Shown: positions 28,078 through 36,845, counted from the first letter of the stretch. The stretch is 64,000 nt of DNA from Poindextera sp963706385 (GCA_963706385.1 OY970153.1:434001-498000), one strand, 5' to 3'. Notes: generated from the letters alone by a model not told the origin. Program-made: numbers and translations.

Positions 28078-28389
28078 GTGCGGCTGGTCTTCGCGGAGCC
28101 AGCCGCCCGCGACCTTGACGACATCATCGGCTATATCGCCCTCGACAATCCATCCGCCGCCGAGGGAGTCTATCGCGCCATTGTCGCCGCCGCGGAGCGG
28201 CTCCGCGATTTCCCCGACATCGGCCATGTCGGCCGCTTGCCCGAGACGCGCGAGTGGTCGGTTGTTTCTCTGCCTTACGTCATCGTCTACGCGGTCGGCG
28301 GCGGCGCCGTGACGGTGCTCGCCGTGTTCCACAGCGCCCGCGACCTGGCGCGAGCGCTCAGGGAGCGCCGAAAGGACCTGGAGCCCTGA
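28078..28389 (+). CDS. parE: ParE/RelE superfamily toxin
   Basis: A 103-residue protein starting at GTG 28078, adjacent to the parD stop. RLVFAEPAARDLDDIIGYIA, YRAIVAAAERLRDFPDIGHVGRLPETREW and the closing YVIVYAVGGGAVTVLAVFHSARDL are the ParE/RelE order of elements. ParE proteins poison gyrase, RelE proteins cleave mRNA; the sequence is closer to ParE (no obvious RelE catalytic Lys/Arg cluster). Complete and intact. Confidence 0.87.
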   Translation: MRLVFAEPAARDLDDIIGYIALDNPSAAEGVYRAIVAAAERLRDFPDIGHVGRLPETREWSVVSLPYVIVYAVGGGAVTVLAVFHSARDLARALRERRKDLEP

Positions 28390-28406
28390 CGGTCGCGTGT
28401 GATCCC

Positions 28407-28430
28407 ATGGTTTAGGCTATGGTTTAGGCT
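28407..28430. repeat. Tandem 12-bp direct repeat between parE and hfsH
   Basis: ATGGTTTAGGCT occurs twice head to tail. It lies in the 115-base gap between the converging ends of parE and hfsH, where I find no gene. The gap may be a scar of the parDE insertion. Confidence 0.5.
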
Positions 28431-28504
28431 TAAAGGGACAGGTGATCCTGCCCCTCGGGTGCCGTCTTCCTGGGGGATCACAGAAAGTATGGACACGCGC
28501 CACT

Positions 28505-29272
28505 TCACCCCCCAATCCGCCGCGCGCCCTCGGCGACGGTGACCACGTCGCAGCCGCCGGCCAGCGCCGTGTCGATCAGGCGGGCCAGCGCGTCCGGCGT
28601 GCAGCCCCATTCGCTGGGCCGGTCGCGGACATCGTGCGAATAGAGGATCAGCCAGGCCTTGCGGCGGATGGCGCGGGCGAGCCACCTGCGGGCGAGCGCC
28701 TCGCCGCCCGGCCCCTCGATGCCGACGGCCGGGGCCTGGTTCAGGTCGGCTCCGTCCGCGATCAAGCCCCGGCTCACCGCGCGCAGCACCTGGAAACGCG
28801 ACCCCAGCCGCGCCTTGGCGGCGAAGCGGACATCGCCGAAGGGATAGGCGAAGTTGGTCAGCGGCCCCAGACCCCACTCGGCCAGGGCGGCGTGGTTGCG
28901 CGCGACGTCGGCCTCGATCGCCGCGCCGGTCGCGACGCCGCAGTTGAGGTGGGAGAAGGTGTGGCAGGCGATCTCGTGCCCGGCGTCCCGCACCGCCAGG
29001 ATCTCCTCGCGCGTCGCATAGCGGCCCATCGGCCCCTCGCGCCCGGCCAGGCCCGCCGAGACATAGTAGGTGCCGCGCAGCCCCCGCGTCTCCAGCGCCC
29101 GCGCGCCGGCGTCCGTCGCCGTGGCCGGGGCGTCGTCGAAGCTGAACGAGACCATGGGCCGTTCGAGCCGCGAACGGGCCGGCCGGCGGTGGACCAGCCG
29201 CGCCAGCCGCCGGCGCAGCTTGCCCTTGATCGAGCGGTCGGCGCTGTAGGCCGCGAGCGGCTCCCGATCCAT
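28505..29272 (-). CDS. hfsH: Holdfast polysaccharide deacetylase HfsH
   Basis: A 255-residue NodB-type deacetylase. Motif 1 is VSFSFDDAPAT (the DD pair), motif 2 is CHTFSHLN (metal-binding His-x-x-x-His), and FAYPFGD is motif 3. In Caulobacter HfsH removes acetyl groups from holdfast N-acetylglucosamine, needed for cohesion and anchoring. No signal peptide is visible, in line with cytoplasmic action on lipid-linked units. Its ATG shares a base with the hfsG stop (TGATG), the last of the hfsEFGH operon. Confidence 0.9.
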   Translation of the reverse strand: MDREPLAAYSADRSIKGKLRRRLARLVHRRPARSRLERPMVSFSFDDAPATATDAGARALETRGLRGTYYVSAGLAGREGPMGRYATREEILAVRDAGHEIACHTFSHLNCGVATGAAIEADVARNHAALAEWGLGPLTNFAYPFGDVRFAAKARLGSRFQVLRAVSRGLIADGADLNQAPAVGIEGPGGEALARRWLARAIRRKAWLILYSHDVRDRPSEWGCTPDALARLIDTALAGGCDVVTVAEGARRIGG

Positions 29273-30213
29273 CACACCGCCTCCGCGTAGAGCGCCGCGC
29301 GGTAGAGCCGCATGGCCAGGGCCCGCGCGCCCAGCGGCGCGGCCTCGGTCAGCGCGATCGCCTTCAGCGCCGGCCGCCAGGCCGCCCGCAGCGGCAGCCG
29401 CTTGAGCATACGCGCCGCGCGGTAGCTTGGATAGCGCTCGACCGCCGCGCGGTGGCCGGCGACCACGCGGGCGAAGTTGGCGGCGGACTGTTCGTACTTG
29501 GCCGCCAGGGTCCCGGCCGAGTCGAGGCCGAGGTGGGTCGCGGTGTTGTCGATGTGCGAGATCGGATGGCGGCGGGCGACGCGCAGCGCCCATTCCACGT
29601 CCTCCCAGCCCCAGCCGGCGAAGCTTTCATCGAACCCGTCGCTCTCGAAGATCTCGCGGCGGACCAGGAGGTTGGAGGTGAAGACGTGCTTTTCCGGCAT
29701 CGCGCGGCGCGCTTCGAGCGGGGCGCAGTCGGATTTCAACGCCATGCATCGGTGCAGGGCATGGGCGCGCATCGGCGCCGCCTGATTGAGCGAGAAGCCG
29801 CCGAAGGCGACGGCGGGGGCCTCGGCCTCGATCAGCTCGAGATAGGTTTGCAGGAACCTCGGCCCGTCGGGCAGCATGTCGCTGTCCAGGAACAGAAGCC
29901 ATTCGCCGCGGGCGTGACTTGCCAGGCGATTGCGCCCGCGTGCGCGGCCGACGTTGGCCGACAGGCGCGCCAGACGGGCGGGCAGGGCGAGCGAGGCGAG
30001 CGCGCGCGCCACCTTGTCGGCCAGAGCCTCGTCGCCGCTTCCGTCGTCCAGCGCCACCAGCTCGACGCCGCCCGCGAGATGCTCCGCCTCGCGGTCCAGC
30101 ACCCGCAAGAGACAACTGGGATCCTCGCGCAGGAACGGGATCAGCACGGACATCCGCGGCCGGCCCTCCGTCCAGGCGGGATTGTCGAACAGCATCTCGC
30201 CGGGACCGCTCAT
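29272..30213 (-). CDS. hfsG: Holdfast glycosyltransferase HfsG
   Basis: A 313-residue family-2 glycosyltransferase. It has MSVLIPFLRED, a nucleotide-sugar DDG (LVALDDGSGD), the metal motif FLDSDM, and the acceptor-side GWGWEDVEWALR. No membrane helix, so a peripheral cytoplasmic enzyme adding a sugar to the undecaprenyl-linked holdfast unit. Start ATG 30213 overlaps the hfsF stop as ATGA. Confidence 0.9.
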   Translation of the reverse strand: MSGPGEMLFDNPAWTEGRPRMSVLIPFLREDPSCLLRVLDREAEHLAGGVELVALDDGSGDEALADKVARALASLALPARLARLSANVGRARGRNRLASHARGEWLLFLDSDMLPDGPRFLQTYLELIEAEAPAVAFGGFSLNQAAPMRAHALHRCMALKSDCAPLEARRAMPEKHVFTSNLLVRREIFESDGFDESFAGWGWEDVEWALRVARRHPISHIDNTATHLGLDSAGTLAAKYEQSAANFARVVAGHRAAVERYPSYRAARMLKRLPLRAAWRPALKAIALTEAAPLGARALAMRLYRAALYAEAV

Positions 30214-31655
30214 GCGCCGCGCGCCTGCACGGCCCGCATCAGGCGGCCGGAATGGCCGCGCGCGCCGCAGAGATCGAGCCCGTAGGCCAGCGCGCCGTAG
30301 ACCCCGACCCCGACCAGCGCCTTGGCGGCCAGCTCGACGCCGCCGCCGCCGGCGGGAACCGCGCGCACCGCCAGGGCCATCGCGGCCGAGGCCAGGCCCG
30401 CCTTGGCCAGCGCCTCCCACGGCACGGGCAGGGCCAGCGCGCGCCGGCCGAGCGCGAACGAGGCGGCCGCGCCCAGCGCATAGCTCGCCAGCGTCGCCCA
30501 CAGCGCGCCCCGCAGGCCGAAGCGCGGGATCAGCGCCAGGCACAGGCCGACGTTGCTGAACGCCGGAATGACCATGGCCGCGAGCAGCAGGCCGGTCCGC
30601 CGGGCAAGGGTGAAGGCGGTGTGGAAATAATAGGTGGTCACTCCGGCGAGGAAGGCGCTGGCGGCGATCCAGGGGGTGACCTGGGCCGCGCCCTCGCGCA
30701 GGCGCTCGCCGATCATCACCTCGGCCAGCGGGTGGGCGACCAGGGCCAGGCCCACCGCCGCCGGCAGGGCCAGCGCGATCATCAAGCCGGCCTGTTCGCG
30801 CGCGGTCTCGTGCAACGCCGCCTTGCCGCCGCGCTCCAGCGCCGCGATCGCCGCCGGCCCGCCGGCCATGCCGAGCCAGATGAACATCACGTCCAAGGTG
30901 CGGTTCGCCAGGCTGTAGCCGGCGTGGTAGATTCCGACGCTGGTTTCGTTGAGATAGGCGGCCAACAGGAAGCGGTCGGTGGTGGCCAGCGCCAGCGACA
31001 GGATCAGTGACAGCGAGACCGGTAGCCCATAGGCCGCGTACATCCGCGCGCGGGCCGGCTCGAAGGCGCCGCCGCGCGCCTGTTTGAGCTCGGCGGGCAG
31101 GGCGAAGACCAGGCAGACCGCGGCCGCCGCGCCCATCCCCGCCAGCGGCGCGGCGCCGCCGAATCCGGCCAGCGCCAGGCTGGCGCCGACGATAAAGCCG
31201 CCGGCGGTCATCGCCACGTCCAGCAGGGCCGCGGCGCGCACCTCGCCGGCCGCGCGGCGGCGCTCCTGCGCCAGCTTGGCCAAGCTGCGGAACAGGATGC
31301 CCGCCAGGCCCGCGCCGATAGCGATCTTCAAGGGGCCCGGCATCGGCCAGAGCCACAGGATCCCGCCGGCGAGCAGCGGAAAGCCCACGGCCAGAATCGC
31401 GAAGGCGCCGTAGAGGGTGCGGAAATGGCCCGCCAGGCGGCCGGCCTGGGCCTCCGGCGCGTAGAATCGCGCCATCGCCGCCTCCAGCCAGACGAACACG
31501 CCGGTGTGGACCAGGCTCATCACCGAGAAGGCGAGGGCGTAGACGCCATACGCGTCCGGCGGCAGCACGCGGGTGAAGACCACGATGCTCAAGAGGCCCA
31601 CGACGCCCTGGACGATGTTCACCGGCAGATAGCCGAGCACCCCGCGCCAGAACAC
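30210..31655 (-). CDS. hfsF: Holdfast lipid-linked oligosaccharide flippase HfsF (Wzx-like)
   Basis: A 481-residue polytopic protein with about 12-14 hydrophobic segments, starting at GTG 31655 (LGYLPVNIVQGVVGLLSIVV). The MATE/Wzx-type VFTRVLPPDAYGVYALAF opening and charged loops identify an oligosaccharide flippase moving undecaprenyl-linked holdfast units across the inner membrane. Ten bases separate it from the hfsE stop; its own stop overlaps hfsG. Confidence 0.88.
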   Translation of the reverse strand: MFWRGVLGYLPVNIVQGVVGLLSIVVFTRVLPPDAYGVYALAFSVMSLVHTGVFVWLEAAMARFYAPEAQAGRLAGHFRTLYGAFAILAVGFPLLAGGILWLWPMPGPLKIAIGAGLAGILFRSLAKLAQERRRAAGEVRAAALLDVAMTAGGFIVGASLALAGFGGAAPLAGMGAAAAVCLVFALPAELKQARGGAFEPARARMYAAYGLPVSLSLILSLALATTDRFLLAAYLNETSVGIYHAGYSLANRTLDVMFIWLGMAGGPAAIAALERGGKAALHETAREQAGLMIALALPAAVGLALVAHPLAEVMIGERLREGAAQVTPWIAASAFLAGVTTYYFHTAFTLARRTGLLLAAMVIPAFSNVGLCLALIPRFGLRGALWATLASYALGAAASFALGRRALALPVPWEALAKAGLASAAMALAVRAVPAGGGGVELAAKALVGVGVYGALAYGLDLCGARGHSGRLMRAVQARGA

Positions 31656-31665
31656 GTCGCGCGCC

Positions 31666-33228
31666 TCAGCGGGCCGCTTGCCGGTCGCCCAGCAGGCACG
31701 GCAGGGTCATGGCGATGATGTAGAGATCGAGCCAGAACGAGCGGCGCTCGATGTAGTCGATGTCCAGCGCGACGCGCTGGCGCACGCGCTCGGGCGTGTC
31801 GAGCGGGCCGCGCGAGCCCTGGATGGCGGCCCAGCCGGTCATGCCCGGCTTGATTCGGTGGCGATGGGCGTATTCGGCGACCAGGCGGGCCGATTCCACG
31901 TCGCCGGTCTTCATGTTCGGCGCGTGCGGCCGAGGCCCGACCAGGGACATCTCGCCGCGCAGCACGTTGATCAGCTGCGGCAGCTCGTCGAGACTGGAGC
32001 GGCGGATGACGCGGCCGACGCGGGTGACGCGGGCGTCGTTGGCCTCGACCTGACGCTTGCAGTCTTCGTCACGCATGTCGTGACGCATCGAGCGGAATTT
32101 CCAGACCACGATCTCTTCGTTGTTGAAGCCGTGGCGGCGCTGGCGGAAGAACACCGGGCCGGGGCTGTCCAGCTTCACCGCCAGGGCGATCGCGGCCATC
32201 ATCGGCGCGACGAAGGCCAGGGCGAGGGTTCCCAGGATCAGGTCCTGCGCCCGCTTGGCGAAGGCGCGCCGGGCCTCGGTCGGACGGCCCGACAGATGGG
32301 CCAGCGGAATGTCGGCCAGACGCGACAGGCTCGCGTTCTCCGCATCCTGCAAGTCCAGATCGATGAACACGGCGATGTCGTTCGGCAGCACGCGCAGCTT
32401 GTCGGCCAGGGCTTTCACCCGAACCTGGGCGGCCGCGCTGACCGTGATCACCACCCGGTCGACGCAGGGCATGATCCGATGCCCGAGCAGGGCGGAGGTG
32501 TCGCCCAGGAACGGCACGCCCCGCACGCCCTCGGCGGCGCGGCTCTTGCGGTCGTCGAACACGCCCAGCACCGCCACGTCGCGCCGCTCCAGGGCGCGCG
32601 CGATCAGCCGCTCGGCGTTCTCGGTGGCCCCGACCAGGACGATGTTGGGCGCCAGGCGGCCGGAGCGGCGCATCCAACGCACGCTGGTCCACCAGCCGAC
32701 ATGCAGCAGATAGACCCCGGCGAAGCTGAGCGCGAACCAGGCGGCCAGCGCCTCGAAGCGGGATTGGGACGTCCCGGCGAGCGCCCATGCGGAGGCTAGG
32801 AGCAGGCCGGTCAGGGCGAACGCCGAGCCCGCGCGCGCCAAGTGCGCGGCGAGCGGCTCGCGGGCGCGAAATCCATAGGCGTCGGCCAAGCTAAGACCGA
32901 CGGCCAGCACCGCGGCGTCGGCGAGGAAAGGCGCGGTCTCGCCGACCGGACTGAGCCAGATTTCGGTCGGGTGGAACCAGTCGAACACCAGCCAGGCCAG
33001 GGCCAGGATCACCGCCGCGTCGACGCCGCGGAAGACGCCGGCGAGCGTCTCGCCGCGCAACCGCCGGCGAGTGGAGATCAGCCGGCCAGGCCTTAAGGGT
33101 CCGCGCCGCTCGCGCCTGGTTTCTTGGATGACCGCCCGCCGTCCGCGCGACGCCGGCGCCCTTGCCGGCGCTTGCGCCAGTGGGGCGCCCGAGGTCTTCC
33201 AGTCGTGGGAATTCAACACGCCGGTCAT
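31666..33228 (-). CDS. hfsE: Holdfast initiating sugar-phosphate transferase HfsE
   Basis: A 520-residue polyisoprenyl-phosphate hexose-1-phosphate transferase. Four N-terminal membrane helices, a CoA-binding-like Rossmann segment (NIVLVGATENAERLI) and the C-terminal bacterial sugar transferase domain with KFRSMRHDM, RVGRVIRRSSLDELPQL and MSLVGPRP. It loads the first sugar phosphate on undecaprenyl phosphate. ATG 33228 follows GAGG by five bases; the ATG 18 bases upstream is the alternative. First gene of hfsE-F-G-H, with about 290 bases to the tRNA-Ser on the other strand. Confidence 0.92.
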   Translation of the reverse strand: MTGVLNSHDWKTSGAPLAQAPARAPASRGRRAVIQETRRERRGPLRPGRLISTRRRLRGETLAGVFRGVDAAVILALAWLVFDWFHPTEIWLSPVGETAPFLADAAVLAVGLSLADAYGFRAREPLAAHLARAGSAFALTGLLLASAWALAGTSQSRFEALAAWFALSFAGVYLLHVGWWTSVRWMRRSGRLAPNIVLVGATENAERLIARALERRDVAVLGVFDDRKSRAAEGVRGVPFLGDTSALLGHRIMPCVDRVVITVSAAAQVRVKALADKLRVLPNDIAVFIDLDLQDAENASLSRLADIPLAHLSGRPTEARRAFAKRAQDLILGTLALAFVAPMMAAIALAVKLDSPGPVFFRQRRHGFNNEEIVVWKFRSMRHDMRDEDCKRQVEANDARVTRVGRVIRRSSLDELPQLINVLRGEMSLVGPRPHAPNMKTGDVESARLVAEYAHRHRIKPGMTGWAAIQGSRGPLDTPERVRQRVALDIDYIERRSFWLDLYIIAMTLPCLLGDRQAAR

Positions 33229-33521
33229 GCGGCCTCGGCGGGACATGGCGCCACGCGCGCGACTTGGCGCCGGTCGACGACGCCGACGTTGATGCGGTGA
33301 AAGCTCGACATGGACCCTGTGTCTCGATCCTCGGACGCGAAGGGTTCAAGCAACAACCGTGCCGCCAAGGATGGGACGCCCTGGCGCTCCGGCCGCTCGG
33401 ATTGCGGCGCGGACCGCGATTGGCTATGAGGGACCGGCCTGCCGGGCCCCGTCGATCACCGCCCCCGCGGATGACCGTCCGGGATCCTGTCCGGACCGGA
33501 GACAACCGGCCAAATCAAGCT

Positions 33522-33614
33522 GGTGACGTGGCCGAGTGGCTGAAGGCGGCGGTTTGCTAAACCGTTGTACGGTGTAAAGCCGTACCGAGGGTTCGAATCC
33601 CTCCGTCACCGCCA
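33522..33614 (+). tRNA. tRNA-Ser (anticodon GCT)
   Basis: A 93-base tRNA with a long variable arm. The acceptor stem pairs GGTGACG (33522-33528) with CGTCACC (33604-33610), then discriminator G and an encoded CCA. The anticodon loop is TTGCTAA (33554-33560), anticodon GCT, reading AGC/AGU. The T arm has GGGTTCGAATCCC. It marks the left edge of the accessory island, and tRNA-Ser 3' ends are common integration sites. Confidence 0.95.
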
Positions 33615-33934
33615 AATTTACACCACATATTCAAGTGGTTAGCCGGTTTTGTCGGATTTCTGGCCCTTTATTGGCCCAGAAAAAGGTGACGCCTCGACGT
33701 CGAGCGCCTGCATCTTCTCGCGCTCGCGGACCTTGTCGGCTTTGAGGCTCCCGTCCCGCCGCGGGCATGTTTTTTCAAGGGCGGGCCAACCGATTGACCT
33801 AAATCATCGCCGTGTCGCCCTTCCGAGCCGATGAGTTCCACAGTCCGGGTTGTGAGAGCGGCGATCCTCGAGTTCGAACCCATCCATGGTCGCCGGTGGG
33901 GCCATAGGATCGGCCCATGAACAAAGGAGCGACG
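33615..33934. other. Gap after the tRNA, possible gene remnant
   Basis: About 320 bases with no intact gene. On the minus strand a short stretch reads RRDGSLKADKVREREKMQAL, which looks coding but has no start and stops near the tRNA; it may be the tail of a lost element gene. No second copy of the tRNA 3' end was found at the right edge of the island. A near-consensus FNR/FixK box lies at 33794. Confidence 0.4.
33794..33807 (+). promoter_or_regulatory. FNR/FixK-like box (one mismatch) upstream of the nitroreductase
   Basis: TTGACCTAAATCAT matches TTGA-N6-TCAA except for the last base. It is 127 bases before ATG 33935, further than the other boxes in this island. Confidence 0.4.
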
Positions 33935-34591
33935 ATGATGACGCGACGGGGAGCCCAGGCCGGAATTCTCGCCAGCGCGGCGCTCGCCACGCCCGCATCG
34001 GCCGCAATCGCGCCGGCATCGCAGCCGTTCGATTTGCCGCCGCCTCGAAGCGAGGGGGGCCAGTCCCTGATCACGGCGCTGAAGCTGCGGCGGTCCACGC
34101 GGGAGTTTTCCGATCGGCCGTTGCCGGCGCAGGTGTTGTCCGATCTTTTGTGGGCGGCTTTCGGGGTCAATCGTCCGAACGGCGATCGGACCGCACCCTA
34201 TTGGAAGCACGTCATGGTGATGGATATCTACGTTGCGACGGCCGACGGCGTTTGGCTCTACGAGCCGAAGCCGCATACGCTGGCGCCCCACATGAAAGCC
34301 GACATCCGCGCCGAGACCGGCTTGCAGGATTTCGTCGCCACCGCGCCGCTCAATCTCATCTACGTTGCGCATGGCGAGCGCATGATGGACATCTCCGCCG
34401 AGGATCGCCGCCTCTACGCCTCGGTCGACACCGGTTTCATCGGCCAGAACGTCTATCTGTTCTGCGCCTCGGCGGGCCTCGGCACGGTGTTTCGAGGGGC
34501 GGTCGATTACCCGAAGCTCGGTCGGGTCCTGCGGCTTCCGGATCAGCAGTTCGTGACCTTCGCCCAGACGGTGGGATACCCCCGCGCGTGA
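33935..34591 (+). CDS. Exported nitroreductase-family (SagB-like) oxidoreductase
   Basis: A 218-residue protein with an N-terminal MMTRRGAQAGILASAALATP, a twin-Arg-type export signal ending near PASA. The FMN-binding fold is visible: LKLRRSTREFSDRPL at the start of the domain, LLWAAFGVNRPNG, VDTGFIGQNVYLFCASAGLGTVFRG and a closing VTFAQTVGYP. Nitroreductase-fold enzymes reduce nitro compounds or quinones with NAD(P)H; the SagB group oxidises heterocycles. No substrate can be assigned. ATG 33935 is five bases after GGAG; the adjacent ATG 33938 is equally possible. Confidence 0.8.
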   Translation: MMTRRGAQAGILASAALATPASAAIAPASQPFDLPPPRSEGGQSLITALKLRRSTREFSDRPLPAQVLSDLLWAAFGVNRPNGDRTAPYWKHVMVMDIYVATADGVWLYEPKPHTLAPHMKADIRAETGLQDFVATAPLNLIYVAHGERMMDISAEDRRLYASVDTGFIGQNVYLFCASAGLGTVFRGAVDYPKLGRVLRLPDQQFVTFAQTVGYPRA

Positions 34592-34684
34592 GCGCCAATT
34601 CCGTTATAAACTTTTGAAATCGCGCATGATTTATGATTTTTGGCGAATTCGATCCAAACTCAGCGTGATCTAGGAGGTCCGATA

Positions 34685-35089
34685 ATGCGCAAACGTTTCT
34701 TGACGAGCACGTTGATCGGCTTGGCCGCCGTGTCCATGCTCGGACTGGCCGCCGCCGACTCTCAATCGGCGCCTCAGCCGGCGCAGCAATGCTTCTTTTC
34801 TCAGGACTGGAACGGCTGGAAGGCCACCCCGGATTCGAAGTCGATCTATATCCGCGTTGGCGTCAACAAGCTGTACCGGCTGGACCTCAGCGTCGCCTGC
34901 CCCGAGTTGCGGATGCCTGATGTCCACCTGGTGACCAAGCTGCGCGGCGGCTCGATGATTTGCAGCGCGCTCGACCTGGATTTGAGCGTCTCGGACAGCC
35001 ATGGCTTCAAGACGCCGTGCATCGTCAGCAACATCACGCCCCTGTCCGACGCCGAGGCGGCGGCCCTTCCGAACAACCTCAGGCCATGA
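34685..35089 (+). CDS. DUF6491 family secreted protein
   Basis: A 134-residue protein with a signal peptide (MRKRFLTSTLIGLAAVSMLG, cleavage near the AAAD at 22-25). The mature part has CFFSQDWNGWKATPD, IYIRVGVNKLYRLDL, CPELRMP, ICSALDLDLSVSD and a closing PLSDAEAAALP, the DUF6491 pattern with conserved cysteines. Function unknown; probably periplasmic. AGGAGG at 34672 is seven bases before ATG 34685 and decides the start. Confidence 0.82.
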   Translation: MRKRFLTSTLIGLAAVSMLGLAAADSQSAPQPAQQCFFSQDWNGWKATPDSKSIYIRVGVNKLYRLDLSVACPELRMPDVHLVTKLRGGSMICSALDLDLSVSDSHGFKTPCIVSNITPLSDAEAAALPNNLRP

Positions 35090-35142
35090 CCGCCAGACCA
35101 AACCCCGTGACGTTTAGGATAGGCTCGGCGATGGGACGCCGA

Positions 35143-35700
35143 TCAGGGGCCTGGAATCTTGATCGGGCCGGCAAGATCGTGGGCGGTCCCTGAAACCGAA
35201 TTGACCAGCTTGCGATCACCGGGCGCGCCGGAATCGCCGGCGGCCCAGCCGCTGGGGCAATCGCCGAGCCGGCGATAGTGCAGGGTCTGGGACAGATTCT
35301 CGCTTCCCCGCACGTCGGTGCGGACCAGCAGCTTGATGACGAAGTCCTGGTCGGGGTTGCCGGTTCTGACCGATTGGATGTCGAGATGGGCGCGTCCGGT
35401 CTTGCAACGCGCGGCGAACCGATCCCCCTGAACGACGGGCGGCGCGATCAGCTTGCAAGGCTGTCCATTCGGGCTGGGCATGGGCCTCGAGAAGCTGCGG
35501 TGCACCGAGGTGTCCGCGCAAACCAAGACCGTCTTGGTGACCTTGCCCTGCTCGTCCTGGGATTCGACCGACCAGAGCGCCGGCGGTTCGGGCTTGGATG
35601 GAACCGGCGGTTTTCCGCGTCCGGCGGGCGAGGTCGGCTCGCCGCAGGCGGACAGGACAACGGCGGCGCCGGCGAGGATAGGGAGAACGGATCTGTGCAT
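35143..35700 (-). CDS. Uncharacterised lipoprotein
   Basis: A 185-residue lipoprotein (MHRSVLPILAGAAVVLSAC, lipobox LSAC), a Pro-rich linker, then a domain with four cysteines (VLVCADTS, GQPCKLI, RCKTG, GDCPSGW). It has features in common with DUF3617-type proteins but I am not sure of the family. AGGAG precedes ATG 35700 by eight bases, so the in-frame start 30 bases upstream is rejected. An exact TTGA-N6-TCAA box lies 56 bases upstream, the preferred distance in this island. Confidence 0.7.
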   Translation of the reverse strand: MHRSVLPILAGAAVVLSACGEPTSPAGRGKPPVPSKPEPPALWSVESQDEQGKVTKTVLVCADTSVHRSFSRPMPSPNGQPCKLIAPPVVQGDRFAARCKTGRAHLDIQSVRTGNPDQDFVIKLLVRTDVRGSENLSQTLHYRRLGDCPSGWAAGDSGAPGDRKLVNSVSGTAHDLAGPIKIPGP

Positions 35701-35756
35701 GGCCGCACTCCTGCGTAAGGGTTGCTTCACCCTGTCACGATCGCCGCCGGAAAGGA

Positions 35757-35770
35757 TTGACGCGGATCAA
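35757..35770 (-). promoter_or_regulatory. FNR/FixK box upstream of the lipoprotein gene
   Basis: TTGACGCGGATCAA, an exact TTGA-N6-TCAA palindrome, 56 bases before ATG 35700 on the minus strand. The distance fits an activator site centred near -41 with a short leader. Confidence 0.65.
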
Positions 35771-35828
35771 CCGTCGCCGAGGTCAGTGCGCCCGAGCCCG
35801 ACGCGCCTCATGGCGCCGTCGTCAAATC

Positions 35829-36305
35829 CTAACGCATCGACGGAGCCGGGCGGGCGGGCGGTGGCGGCGGAGGCGCATCGCTGTTCGACGCTCCGGGCGG
35901 CACGTCATCGTGGGCGTACATGCAGCGCTCATAGGCGTCGTTGTAGCTCTGCTGCCGGCGAACCTCGTCACGCTCGGCCACGCCCGCTCCGACGGCGGTT
36001 CCAGCGACCGCGCCGGCGATCGCGCCGACCCCCGCCCCGTGGCGTCCGTCCGCGGCCGAGCCCAAGAGAGCGCCAAGGACCGTGCCCACGAACGCCCCGC
36101 CAATGACGTCACCGGCGGGACTGCTCTGGCCGCCCACGAGTTTTTCCGCGTAGTCGCGGCACGCCCTCTGATCCTCGTGGAAGATTTCGATCGGCTTGTT
36201 CGGTCCCGGAGCAACCATCACGCTCGGGTAAATCTGGGCCGCGGCGGTCCCCGCGAGCGACAGCGCCGCCATTACGCCAAGGGCCGTCGTCCTGATCCTG
36301 GTCAT
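35829..36305 (-). CDS. Glycine-zipper secreted protein
   Basis: A 158-residue protein with a signal peptide (cleavage near AAAQ, residue 24) and a glycine-zipper region, GDVIGGAFVGTVLGALLG then GAGVGAIAGAVAGTAVG, followed by QQSYNDAYERCMYAHDD, the usual YMGG/17-kDa-antigen type layout, and a Pro-rich end. Glycine zippers form helical membrane-associated packing in the cell envelope. It is the second gene behind 36315-36845, nine bases apart. Confidence 0.75.
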   Translation of the reverse strand: MTRIRTTALGVMAALSLAGTAAAQIYPSVMVAPGPNKPIEIFHEDQRACRDYAEKLVGGQSSPAGDVIGGAFVGTVLGALLGSAADGRHGAGVGAIAGAVAGTAVGAGVAERDEVRRQQSYNDAYERCMYAHDDVPPGASNSDAPPPPPPARPAPSMR

Positions 36306-36314
36306 CGCCGCGCC

Positions 36315-36845
36315 CTATCGGCCAGGAGCCGGCGGCGGCGGCGCGGGCGGCGCCGGAGCGACCTCGGGCGGGGTGGTCGGAACCGGCTGCCAGCCGCCCG
36401 GACAGGTGGTCACATAGGGGTAGAAGCCGGCCGGATCCAGGCAGCGGTACCAGTAGTGTGGCGGCGGCGCGATGGGGACCGCCTCCTCGACGAGCGGCGG
36501 GGCGATGTAGGTCGGATAGGGGTAGATCGGCTCGGGGTAGAAATACCATTCATCGTCGAGAAACCACCACCAGCCGAAGACGCCGTCGTGCCAGGTGTGC
36601 CGCCAGGCGCCCGCGCCCCAATGCGCCCGGTCGCCCGGGCTGAGCCGGCCGATCTCATGGCCTCTGAACCCCGGGCCGCCGAAGCCTTGGTAACCGCCGC
36701 TCGGCGAGCCATGGTAGCCGCCGCTCACCGAGCCATGGTGGCCGCCGTCTCCCGGGTCGTGCGATCCATCGTGAGATTGGGCGAGGGCGGGTGAAGCCGC
36801 CAGCAGCGCGGCCACGGACGCCGCCATTGACAGGAACCTGGTCAT
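36315..36845 (-). CDS. Secreted Gly/His/Trp/Pro-rich protein, unknown
   Basis: A 176-residue protein with a signal peptide (MTRFLSMAASVAALLAASPALA), a His/Gly/Ser repeat region (GGYHGSPSGGYQG), then HWGAGAWRHTWHDGVFGWWWF and a Pro/Tyr-rich tail with two Cys (RCLDPAGFYPYVTTC). The W-rich plus PYVxxCPGGW pattern recurs in small envelope proteins of alphaproteobacteria; no function known. GAGG lies before ATG 36845. Leads the operon with the glycine-zipper gene and has a TTGA-N6-TCAA box 67 bases upstream. Confidence 0.7.
   Translation of the reverse strand: MTRFLSMAASVAALLAASPALAQSHDGSHDPGDGGHHGSVSGGYHGSPSGGYQGFGGPGFRGHEIGRLSPGDRAHWGAGAWRHTWHDGVFGWWWFLDDEWYFYPEPIYPYPTYIAPPLVEEAVPIAPPPHYWYRCLDPAGFYPYVTTCPGGWQPVPTTPPEVAPAPPAPPPPAPGR

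Noticed and set aside
28287..28877. Minus-strand frame running across the parE end and into hfsH
   Set aside because: It is the alternate phase of hfsH joined to the opposite strand of parE; no start signal.
33866..33892. tRNA-like T-arm (GAGTTCGAACCC) near the nitroreductase
   Set aside because: The flanking bases do not pair as a T stem and no acceptor stem is found.
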